From assembly GCA_009694365.1 (NCBI GenBank), contig SHVE01000007.1, forward strand, positions 1-64,000: a stretch of DNA of 64,000 bases, in the 5' to 3' direction. Shown here in pieces: positions 17,537-24,921 of this stretch (the first letter of the stretch is position 1; every line of letters begins with the position of its first letter). Below the pieces are notes generated by a model, which saw nothing but the letters and a program-made list of their open reading frames with translations, searched no databases and was not told where the DNA came from. The DNA is from Thermoleophilia bacterium. GTDB lineage: Bacteria; Actinomycetota; Thermoleophilia; Miltoncostaeales; Miltoncostaeaceae. A program made the position numbers and the translations under genes.

Positions 17537-17979
17537 CGCAGCGCAGGCGCCGGATCGGCGGGCAGGGCGGCCCTCGCCGTGCGCTCCCGTGCGCCATCCC
17601 CACCCACCACGGCGCGGGCCACGGATTCGCCTGGGGCCACCACGGCGACGGTGTGCCCCAGAATCCGGGTGCTGACCGTGGCGGCGTCGCCCGCACGCAG
17701 TACGCCGCCGGGGCCCCGCACCTCGAGCCCACCCGACAGGTCGACATACACGCCCATCAGACGCCCTTCCGACCTGAGTGACGACCATCCGGAGTTGTGC
17801 TGAGCCTTGGGGGCGGGGAGGCCCAGCGCCGCGGCGGCTCGTCCGGCATCGGCCCCGTCAACCTCCACGTCCACGTCGGCCGGTCGCGTGGACATGCCGA
17901 GCAGCAGGCGACCGGCACTGCCCGAGAGGCGCCACGACACGCCGCCACGGTCGAGGCGTGCGGCCACCGCCCCGACCAC
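17491..17979 (-). CDS. Hypothetical nucleotidyltransferase-like protein
   Basis: No firm family is recognised. The 162-residue frame has good codon use. It contains SWRLSGSAGRLLLG followed by RPADVDVEVDG, which resembles the glycine-serine and D-x-D core of minimal nucleotidyltransferase folds. The middle (GWSSLRSEGRLMGVYVDLSG) and the C terminus, ending ALRYAESRVAAAANAAR, show no known motif. The start is uncertain; GTG 17979 is the first suitable codon, and an upstream in-frame start would overlap the divergent metG promoter. It converges on rsmI with a 46-bp overlap. Confidence 0.5.
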   Translation of the reverse strand: MVGAVAARLDRGGVSWRLSGSAGRLLLGMSTRPADVDVEVDGADAGRAAAALGLPAPKAQHNSGWSSLRSEGRLMGVYVDLSGGLEVRGPGGVLRAGDAATVSTRILGHTVAVVAPGESVARAVVGGDGARERTARAALPADPAPALRYAESRVAAAANAAR

Positions 17980-18030
17980 GGCAAGGATGCGCGCGGGGGA
18001 TGGGGACCCCGTCGCTATGCTGCTTCCCCC

Positions 18031-19569
18031 GTGCCTGGCCGCTTCTTCATCACGACGCCGATCTATTACGTGAATGCGGACCCCCATGTGGGGCACGCGT
18101 ACACCACGATCATGGCCGACGTGTTCGCGCGTCACCACCGCCAGCGCGGTGAGGACGTGTTTTTCCTCACCGGTACCGACGAGCACGGAGCGAAGATCGC
18201 TCGATCCGCCGAGGACACGGGGCGCACCCCCCGTGAGCACGCGGACGAACTGTCGCGGCGTTTCCGCGAGATGGCCGGCGTGCTCGGCGCGAGCAACGAC
18301 TTCTTCATTCGCACTACGGACACCCCGCATATGAGCGTCGTGCAGCAGCTCATCCAGCGCATGCACGACACGGGGGACATCTACAAGGGCTCGTACGGAG
18401 GGTGGTACTGCACCTCGTGCGAGGCCTTCTACACCGAGGGTGATCTGGCCGAGGGCCAGACCTGCCCCGCCCACCAGCGGCCGGTGGAGTGGATCGAGGA
18501 GGACAACTGGTTCTTCCGCCTTTCCGCCTATCGCGACCGGCTCCTCGCGCACTACGACGCCACCCCCGATTTCGTGCGGCCTTCGTCGCGTATGAATGAG
18601 GCACGCCGGATGGTGGAGGACGGCCTCGACGACCTCTCGATTAGCCGCGCCCACGTGGAGTGGGGCGTCGCGGTCCCTTGGGACCCGTCGAACACCGTGT
18701 ACGTGTGGGTGGACGCCCTCTTCAACTACTACACGGCCCTCACCTACGCGGGCGACGGGGGTGCCGACCTCGTCGAGCGGTTTTGGCCGCCCACCCTGCA
18801 GTTGATGGCCAAGGACATCCTCAGGTTCCACGCCGTTATCTGGCCCGCCCTGCTCATGAGCGCCGACCTCACGCTCCCCGAGCGCCTCGTCGTGCACGGG
18901 TACATCCTCAAGGGTGGTGAGCGCCTGTCCAAGACCACGGGCAACGTCGTGGACCCGTTTCCGTACATCGAGCGGTACGGCCTCGACGCGCTGCGGTACT
19001 ACCTGTGCCGCGAGATTCAGTTTGGCGAGGACGGAACCTTCACCGATGAGGGCTTCCACACCCGCTACACGAGCGAACTCGCCAACGACTTCGGCAACCT
19101 GCTCTCGCGCACGGCCACGATGATCGCGCGCTTCTCGGGCGGCGTCGTTCCTCTCAACCCTGGGGGCGACCTCGAACTCGCCGCCGAGTGCGATGTCGCA
19201 CGGACCGCCGTGGTGGACGCGTTCTCGCGCGAGGATGTGACCGGAGCTGTCGAGGCCGCGTGGACATGGGTGCGCCGTCTCAATCGCTTGGTCGAGGAGC
19301 GCGAACCGTGGGTGCTCGCGAAGGACCACGCTCGCGCACCCGAACTGGACCAAGCGCTCTTCAGCCTTGCCAGCGGCCTCCGTGTCGCCGCCATCCTGTT
19401 GTGGCCGGTACTGCCCACCTCATGCGAAACGGTGCTCGTGGCGCTCGGCGAGCCGACCGATCGTGTGGCACTCTTCGACGCGGCGTGGGGCGGCGGCGCA
19501 CCCGGCGCCCGTGTCGTCATCGGCCCCCCACTGTTCCCGCGCATCGAGGTCGTGGAGGTGGCGACGTAG
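18031..19569 (+). CDS. metG: Methionyl-tRNA synthetase
   Basis: The 512-residue class I synthetase charges tRNA-Met. The HIGH-like motif is HVGHAY within ITTPIYYVNADPHVGHAYTT, and the KMSKS loop appears as RLSKT in LKGGERLSKTTGNVVDP. Other landmarks are FFLTGTDEHGAKI, GWYCTSCEAFY, VYVWVDALFNYYT and the anticodon-domain motif ANDFGNLLSRT. Only one Cys pair is seen in the connective-peptide region, and the C-terminal dimerisation domain is absent, as in many actinobacteria. A -10 like TATGCT (18016-18021) ends nine bases before GTG 18031, suggesting a very short leader. It heads the run metG, tatD, rsmA, ispE. Confidence 0.96.
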   Translation: MPGRFFITTPIYYVNADPHVGHAYTTIMADVFARHHRQRGEDVFFLTGTDEHGAKIARSAEDTGRTPREHADELSRRFREMAGVLGASNDFFIRTTDTPHMSVVQQLIQRMHDTGDIYKGSYGGWYCTSCEAFYTEGDLAEGQTCPAHQRPVEWIEEDNWFFRLSAYRDRLLAHYDATPDFVRPSSRMNEARRMVEDGLDDLSISRAHVEWGVAVPWDPSNTVYVWVDALFNYYTALTYAGDGGADLVERFWPPTLQLMAKDILRFHAVIWPALLMSADLTLPERLVVHGYILKGGERLSKTTGNVVDPFPYIERYGLDALRYYLCREIQFGEDGTFTDEGFHTRYTSELANDFGNLLSRTATMIARFSGGVVPLNPGGDLELAAECDVARTAVVDAFSREDVTGAVEAAWTWVRRLNRLVEEREPWVLAKDHARAPELDQALFSLASGLRVAAILLWPVLPTSCETVLVALGEPTDRVALFDAAWGGGAPGARVVIGPPLFPRIEVVEVAT

Positions 19570-20318
19570 TCGACTCCCACTGCCATCTTTCCTCGTGCGA
19601 CGGCCCGGTCGCCGATCTCATCGCCGCCGCACTGGATGCGGGAGTGGCGCGGATGGTCACGATCGGCTGCGGCCGTGAGTCGTCCGAGCAGGTGGTAGCG
19701 CTCGCCGAGCGGCACCCCGAGGTGTATGCGGCGGTGGGAGTACATCCGGTGGATGCCGGCCGGGGCAACTGGCGCGACAACGACGTCGACTGGATTCGGG
19801 ACCTCGCGGCCCACGAGCGGGTGGTGGCGATCGGTGAGTGCGGTTTGGATCATTTTCATCCGCGTACCACGCCGGATGCACAGGAGCGTGCGTTCCGCAT
19901 GCAGGGCGACATCGCCGGCGATCTCGCCCTGCCGCTCATCATCCACACCCGTGATGCCGCCGACGACACCATGGCCGTCCTCCGCGACCTCGACCTTCCG
20001 CGCGTGGTGCTGCACTGCTTCTCGATCCCCCAGTATCTCGACGAGGCCGTCGGGCGGGGATGGGTGATCAGCCTCGCGGGACCGGTGACCTACCCAGCGA
20101 ACGTCGAACTGCGGTCGGCCGTGGCCCGGATCCCGGAGGCCAACCTCATGGTCGAGACCGACGCGCCCTACCTTGCCCCCGTGCCGATGCGCGGCAAGCG
20201 CAATCAGCCGGCGTTCGTGGCCCACACGCTCGCGTGCGTGGCGGTGTTGCGCGGGGACGACCTCGCCCATCTCGATCGCGCCACTACGGCCACTGCCGCG
20301 CGCGTCTTCGGCTGGTGA
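19485..20318 (+). CDS. tatD: TatD-family metal-dependent DNase/hydrolase
   Basis: The TatD family core begins at VVDSHCHLSS (metal-binding H-x-H) and continues with TIGCGRESSEQVVALAERHP, AAVGVHPVD, VVAIGECGLDHF (metal-bridging Glu), LPLIIHTRDA, VVLHCFS and MVETDAPYLAP. No ATG, GTG or TTG lies at the expected position; the family start would fall on GTA 19566, overlapping the metG stop. The nearest in-frame start is GTG 19485, which would add about 27 unlikely residues. A point change at the start, or a non-canonical start coupled to metG termination, is possible. The stop overlaps the rsmA start (GTGA). Confidence 0.9.
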   Translation: MGRRRTRRPCRHRPPTVPAHRGRGGGDVVDSHCHLSSCDGPVADLIAAALDAGVARMVTIGCGRESSEQVVALAERHPEVYAAVGVHPVDAGRGNWRDNDVDWIRDLAAHERVVAIGECGLDHFHPRTTPDAQERAFRMQGDIAGDLALPLIIHTRDAADDTMAVLRDLDLPRVVLHCFSIPQYLDEAVGRGWVISLAGPVTYPANVELRSAVARIPEANLMVETDAPYLAPVPMRGKRNQPAFVAHTLACVAVLRGDDLAHLDRATTATAARVFGW

Positions 20319-21142
20319 GCCCTCCCCCGGAGCGTGTGGGCACCCAGCGCCTCATGGAGCGCCACGGCATTCGGCCGGACACCGACCTGGGCCAGCACTT
20401 CCTGCTCGACGAGAACCTTGTGGACCTCGCCATTCGCATGGCCGAGGTGGGGCCCGACGACGTGGTGCTGGAGATCGGCGCCGGGCTCGGAACGCTCACC
20501 GCCGCACTGGCGCGCGGGGCCCGGACGGTTCATGCGCTCGAGATGGACCGACGTCTGGAGGCCCCGCTCATGGAGAGCACGGCCGGCACGGGCGACGTCC
20601 GCATCGTCTGGGGCGATTGCATGAAGATGGACCTCGCGGCGCTCGATCCTGCCCCGACGTGCGTGGTGAGCAACCTGCCGTACCACGTGGCCACCCCCGT
20701 GCTCATCGAGACCATCGCGTGTCTCCCCCACGTGCAGAGATGGGCGCTCATGACCCAGCGGGAGGTCGCGGACCGGTGGCTGGCGGATCCGGGGTCACGC
20801 CTGTACGGCGGGCCGTCGGTCGTGATCCAACTCGCCGCCATGAGCACTGGACGCCGGTCGGTGTCGCGCACGGTCTTTACGCCTCGGCCTCGTGTCGACT
20901 CGGCGCTCGTTTCGCTCCGGCGCACCGGTCCGGCGGCCTCGCGCAATGTACAGGCGCTCGTTCGCGCGGCGTTCGCGGTGCGCCGCAAAACTCTGGTCAA
21001 CGCCCTCGGGAACGCCGGTGCCGATCGCGATGCGGTGCGTGCGGCCATCGAGCAGTTCGGTCTCTCGCCGTCGGTACGCCCCGAGCAGATCGCGCCCCCC
21101 ATATACCCGCGGCTCGCAGAGGTGCTCGCATGGACCGTGTGA
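20315..21142 (+). CDS. rsmA: 16S rRNA dimethyladenosine transferase RsmA (KsgA)
   Basis: The 275-residue enzyme dimethylates A1518 and A1519 of 16S rRNA late in 30S assembly. Family motifs are DTDLGQHFLLDENLVDLAI, VLEIGAGLGTLTAALA (SAM site), the acidic loop ALEMDRRLEAPL, the catalytic NLPYHV in SNLPYHVATPVLIE, and FTPRPRVDSALVSLRR in the C-terminal domain. GTG 20315 overlaps the tatD stop by four bases, and the 3' end overlaps ispE by 13 bases. The order metG-tatD-rsmA-ispE is a common actinobacterial arrangement. Confidence 0.96.
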   Translation: MSPPPERVGTQRLMERHGIRPDTDLGQHFLLDENLVDLAIRMAEVGPDDVVLEIGAGLGTLTAALARGARTVHALEMDRRLEAPLMESTAGTGDVRIVWGDCMKMDLAALDPAPTCVVSNLPYHVATPVLIETIACLPHVQRWALMTQREVADRWLADPGSRLYGGPSVVIQLAAMSTGRRSVSRTVFTPRPRVDSALVSLRRTGPAASRNVQALVRAAFAVRRKTLVNALGNAGADRDAVRAAIEQFGLSPSVRPEQIAPPIYPRLAEVLAWTV

Positions 21143-21975
21143 GCCTGCCCGCCCGCCCGAAGCTCAATCTGCGGCTGCTGGTGGGTCCGGTGTCCGCCGA
21201 CGGCTATCACCCGCTGCAGTCACTCATGGTGGCGCTCGACGGCCTCGCCGATCAGGTAACCGTGCAGCGCGCCGACGTCCGCGTTCTTGAGTGTCCCGGA
21301 GTGGAGGGACCCGACCACCGCAACCTCGCGTGGGCCGCGCTCGACGCTCTGGCGGACGAGGTGGGGGAGTCGCTCCCCGCGCTGGCGATCACCATCGACA
21401 AGGTACTGCCAACCCAAGCGGGGATGGGCGGTGGGTCGAGCGACGCTGCGGCCACTCTGCTCGCTGCTGATCAGTTGCTGGGACTGGGCCTCGGCCACGA
21501 TCGTCTGGAACGCGCGGCCGCGGCCGTGGGTTCGGACGTGCCCTTCTTCATCCGCGGCGGTGCACAGTGGGCCACCGGTCGCGGAGAGGTGTTGGAGCCC
21601 GCGAGGTGCCCCGGGTTTGAGGCGGTCATCGTGGCCCCTGAGAGGGGCCTGTCCACTCGCACGGTCTACGCCGCGTTCGATGCGCTGCCCGCACCCCCGT
21701 CTGACAGTGGGGGTCCCCCGCCCGCCGACGCGGCGGGCCTTGCGGCTTGGTGCCGCAACGACCTCTGGCCCGCCGCGCGCAGGCTGGCGCCCGATCTTGC
21801 GGTGATCCACGACGCGTTGGTGAGCGCCGGAGCGGCTACGCCGCTCCTCTGTGGCAGCGGATCGGCCATGTGCGGTATCACCATCACGGCCGACGCGGCC
21901 GATGCGATGGCCGAGCGGCTGCGCCACGCAGTACCCGGTGCGCGGGTGATGCGTGTGAGGTTCCCCGGGGCCTAG
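21130..21975 (+). CDS. ispE: 4-diphosphocytidyl-2-C-methyl-D-erythritol kinase
   Basis: The 281-residue GHMP kinase phosphorylates CDP-ME in the non-mevalonate isoprenoid pathway. Seen are the substrate motif RPKLNLRLLVGPVSADGYHPL, the ATP loop LPTQAGMGGGSSDAAATL, SDVPFFIRGGAQWATGRGE and the C-terminal LLCGSGSAMCGIT. The length is typical. ATG 21130 lies inside the end of rsmA. The stop TAG is shared palindromically with a stop of the degenerate minus-strand fragment that follows. Confidence 0.95.
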   Translation: MDRVSLPARPKLNLRLLVGPVSADGYHPLQSLMVALDGLADQVTVQRADVRVLECPGVEGPDHRNLAWAALDALADEVGESLPALAITIDKVLPTQAGMGGGSSDAAATLLAADQLLGLGLGHDRLERAAAAVGSDVPFFIRGGAQWATGRGEVLEPARCPGFEAVIVAPERGLSTRTVYAAFDALPAPPSDSGGPPPADAAGLAAWCRNDLWPAARRLAPDLAVIHDALVSAGAATPLLCGSGSAMCGITITADAADAMAERLRHAVPGARVMRVRFPGA

Positions 21976-22240
21976 GCCCCGATGGGCAGTGTCGCCGTGA
22001 GGGTGCTGACCGTGCCGTCCCCGTTGGCGCCCAGAGATCAGGCGCTCGGGGCGATTTCGGTGATGAACGCCGGTCCGAGGCCCGGTGCGCCGGCCGTGGG
22101 TCCCCCACCGTCATCGGTGATCATCACGCGTGCGGTACTTCGGCGCGCTCCGGGTGGGCAGCGGTTGTCCAGCCCCGGTAACGATCCGGCCGCGGAGTCA
22201 ATCAATTCGCCCGCGGGACTTTGGCCACTCGTGTGCTGAG
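21972..22240 (-). pseudogene. Degenerate GHKL ATPase fragment (histidine-kinase or anti-sigma type)
   Basis: The minus strand carries VMITDDGGGPTAGAPGLGPA, then FITEIA. This is the D-x-G-x-G and G-x-G ATP-lid region of a histidine-kinase-like ATPase domain. After a frame break near 22030-22038 it continues as NGDGTVSTLTATLPIGA. Upstream similarity fades within 120 bp and no complete gene can be built. It is probably the decayed 3' end of a sensor kinase or RsbW-like gene. No other gene is seen between ispE and the deacetylase. Confidence 0.5.
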
Positions 22241-22291
22241 GTCCCCGGTCTCCCCGTCGGGCGGCCACGCACCGGCCGTCCGTGGTCATCC

Positions 22292-23071
22292 TCAGCGGAA
22301 GCCGATGCCCGAACCGGCCCTCGCTCGCACGGCGGCGAGGTCGGGCGGGTTGAGCGCAAGGAGTTCCGGAACCGTTACGGCGATGAATCCCTGAGAGCGG
22401 ATGTACGGCAACAGGCGGTTGACAGCCCAGTAGGTCTGCCCCCGGTTCTCGTGGAGCAGGATGATGCCGCCCGGCACCACACCGGCCTTCGACGTGGCGA
22501 GGATTGCCTCCTTGGGGGCGCCGAGGGAGTCGGCTGAGTCTGCCGACCAGAGCACGGGGAGCACTCCGCGGTTCCGGAGCCAGACGTTCAACTCCGTCGT
22601 GGCGGATCCGTACGGTGGTCGGAAGAGGGTGACGGGCTTCCCGGTGAGACGGCGGACCCCGGCGATGCTGCGTGCCACCTCGGATCGTTGCCTCGCTACC
22701 GACATGCGGGGCAGGTAGCCATGGGACCACGTGTGGTCGCCCACGGCACCCTCGCGCGCCTGACGTGAGAGCGTGCCGCCCCACTGGCTCAGGTTCTTCC
22801 CGTTGACGAACCACGTGGCACGGAACCCGTACCGGGCAAGTTCATCGAGCACCTTGGTCGTGTAGGGCCCCGGTCCGTCGTCGAAGGTTAACGCGACGTA
22901 CTTGCCCTGGTCGCCCGCGCGGTAGATCGGCAGGCCGAGTGCGGCCACACGGGCGACCGCCGCCTGCTGGGCGGCCGCCGTGGGCATTGCGATTTTCGCC
23001 ACGGCGGGCACTACCACCGGGGACCCGGCGACGGCGACGGCAACGAGCATGACGGAGATGCGTCTGCGCAT
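22292..23071 (-). CDS. Secreted polysaccharide deacetylase
   Basis: The 259-residue protein from ATG 23071 has an Arg-led signal peptide (MRRRISVMLVAVAVAG) and a NodB-homology domain. Motifs are YVALTFDDGPGPYTTKVLDE, TWFVNGKN, the metal-binding His pair in GDHTWSHGYL, FRPPYGSA and the late IILLHENRGQT. The HTWSH variant and the RPPYG motif fit carbohydrate esterase family 4. It should act outside the cell on peptidoglycan or an exopolysaccharide. It is a separate paralogue of the membrane-anchored deacetylase at 13.4 kb. It is divergent from the small membrane protein at 23164. Confidence 0.9.
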   Translation of the reverse strand: MRRRISVMLVAVAVAGSPVVVPAVAKIAMPTAAAQQAAVARVAALGLPIYRAGDQGKYVALTFDDGPGPYTTKVLDELARYGFRATWFVNGKNLSQWGGTLSRQAREGAVGDHTWSHGYLPRMSVARQRSEVARSIAGVRRLTGKPVTLFRPPYGSATTELNVWLRNRGVLPVLWSADSADSLGAPKEAILATSKAGVVPGGIILLHENRGQTYWAVNRLLPYIRSQGFIAVTVPELLALNPPDLAAVRARAGSGIGFR

Positions 23072-23163
23072 GCGGGTAATGATGCCACCGGTCGCCACTG
23101 TCAGAGCGTTGCGGTGTGCCACACATGGCCAGAACCGGTCACGACCGCTGTTACTGTCGCCGC

Positions 23164-23535
23164 GTGCGGGGACTCGAGCCGATCATCGATGAGGAGCCCC
23201 CGGGCCCCGGAGCACGGTGGCACCAGATCATGCACGGACGCCGCCTCCTTCTGGCCGTCAGTCTCGCGGCCACCGAGGCCGTTCTCATGCTCGCGTGGCG
23301 CCCGGGATTCCTCTGGGTCGTACTCGGAGCGGCGGGGGTTCTCGCCCTGGCCATCGGTCTGGTGGGTCGTACTCCGGCGGGCACCCGTCGTGACGCACTC
23401 ATCGTCGTGGGCGGCGCCCAGGCGATCCTCATCCTTCTGCCACTCGTTATCGGCTTCGGCGTCGTCGTCGCGGTGGTCGTGGGTGTTCTGCTCGTGGTCG
23501 GGGTGGTATCCGTCGTGGTCGCGAAACGTCGGTGA
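23164..23535 (+). CDS. Small membrane protein, 123 aa
   Basis: No family is recognised. From GTG 23164 the protein has a short charged N terminus, then three or four hydrophobic helices: LLLAVSLAATEAVLMLAW, FLWVVLGAAGVLALAIGLV and ILILLPLVIGFGVVVAVVVG with VLLVVGVVSVVV. A TACTGT box at 23152-23157 ends six bases upstream of the start, suggesting a leaderless transcript. The stop overlaps the start of the subtilase gene (GTGA at 23532-23535), so the two may work together. Confidence 0.65.
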   Translation: MRGLEPIIDEEPPGPGARWHQIMHGRRLLLAVSLAATEAVLMLAWRPGFLWVVLGAAGVLALAIGLVGRTPAGTRRDALIVVGGAQAILILLPLVIGFGVVVAVVVGVLLVVGVVSVVVAKRR

Positions 23536-24872
23536 TCGCTGTGCCCGCCACTCCGCCGCCGGCGATTGTGGCCCCCATGCGCACATCCGCAACTCCGCAT
23601 CAAGCCGACCCCGATCAGGTCACGCTCACGAGTCAGGCCTACCTCCGGCGGATCGGGTGGAAGGCCGTCGCACGGCCGCTCAATCGGCCGCTGGTGGCGG
23701 TGCTCGACACGGGTGTCGCTCCTAGCGCCGCCGGCCTCACCAACCGCATCGACACCCAATCCGCTAAGTCGTTCGTGATGGGCGGCGATCCACTCACCGA
23801 CCCCGAGGGTCATGGCACCGTGGTGAGCGGGATCATCGTTACGGTTGCATCGGGAACGTCCACGGTCCCGGGCGTGCGCATTCTCCCGGTGCAGATCGTC
23901 AGCCCGACGGGGGAGACTTCGCCACGGGCGGTGGCCGCCGGAATCCACTACGCGGTGTCGCGGGGCGCACGGATCATCAATCTCAGCCTTGGGGGTACGG
24001 GGTTCTCCACGATTGAGCAGGACGCCATCAACGATGCCGTTCGGGCGGGGGTGCTGGTGGTGGCGGCATCGGGAAACGCCGGTACCGATCGGCGGGAGTA
24101 CCCCGGTGCCTATCGCCACGTCCTCGCCGTGGGTGCGACCGACGACGATGGCGTGTCTCTTGTGACCTCGACCCGTGGTATGCAGGTGGCCGTGGCGGCC
24201 CCTGGTCGGGATATCTCGGCCGGTAGTGCTCGTGGACCCGAGGGCGGCCCGCGATTCGAGGTGCGTACGGGCACCTCGATGGCTGCCGCCGTGGTCACCG
24301 GCGCCGCCGCCCGGATCCTTCAGACGCGACCCACACTGACCGCCACGCAGGTGACCGAGCTACTCATGGCCACGGCGCGCGGAACGGGCGATGGTTTGGA
24401 TCGCGCGCGCGGCACGGGAGTGATCGACCTCACGCGGGCGCTTAAGGTCACGCCCCCACCGGTTGATCTGCCCGAGCCGGACGATGACCCACCGAACGCA
24501 CGCCGGCTCCCCCCGCTCGTGCCCAAGGGGTTCTCGTACGGGCAGCGCACGGGTCTGCTCCGCACATGGGCTGACCTGCGCGACGGGTCGGTGGTGCATC
24601 TGGAGACGGGGCAGAGGCTCACCGCCGAGGCCACTGTGGGCCGGAAGGCCGACGTCGACCTGTACCTATGGAAGCCGGATGCCCCGGTGTATCGACAGGG
24701 TGCGGCGTTCGCGCGTCGGTGGCTGGCGGTCGGGGCGGTAACCAAGGGGTCCGTCGAGATGCTCACCTACCGCGCATCCATCGCCGGCGACTACGTGCTG
24801 GAGGTGCGGCTCGCCGGTGCCGTGCGCCTCGTCCGGCCCCGGTACACGGTGACCGGGACCGTCACCCGCTGA
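23532..24872 (+). CDS. Subtilisin-like serine protease (S8 family)
   Basis: The 446-residue protein has a full S8 catalytic set: Asp in VAVLDTGVAP, His in GHGTVVSGII, the oxyanion Asn in VVAASGNAGTD and Ser in GTSMAAAVVTGAAARIL. After the protease domain (about residues 40-315) comes a Pro-rich linker and a beta-rich C-terminal domain of about 110 residues (WADLRDGSVVHLETGQRL to the end) resembling a pre-peptidase C-terminal type domain. No clear signal peptide is seen at the GTG 23532 start, so export is uncertain. The start overlaps the small membrane protein gene. Confidence 0.9.
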   Translation: MIAVPATPPPAIVAPMRTSATPHQADPDQVTLTSQAYLRRIGWKAVARPLNRPLVAVLDTGVAPSAAGLTNRIDTQSAKSFVMGGDPLTDPEGHGTVVSGIIVTVASGTSTVPGVRILPVQIVSPTGETSPRAVAAGIHYAVSRGARIINLSLGGTGFSTIEQDAINDAVRAGVLVVAASGNAGTDRREYPGAYRHVLAVGATDDDGVSLVTSTRGMQVAVAAPGRDISAGSARGPEGGPRFEVRTGTSMAAAVVTGAAARILQTRPTLTATQVTELLMATARGTGDGLDRARGTGVIDLTRALKVTPPPVDLPEPDDDPPNARRLPPLVPKGFSYGQRTGLLRTWADLRDGSVVHLETGQRLTAEATVGRKADVDLYLWKPDAPVYRQGAAFARRWLAVGAVTKGSVEMLTYRASIAGDYVLEVRLAGAVRLVRPRYTVTGTVTR

Positions 24873-24921
24873 CCGCCGCGGTCCCGCTCGTGTTGCGGGA
24901 TCGCCCGATCGGCTGGTATGG

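Noticed and set aside
17980-19353. Long minus-strand open frame opposite metG
   Set aside because: It is the antisense shadow of metG in GC-rich DNA. Only its last part (17491-17979), beyond metG, has convincing coding character.
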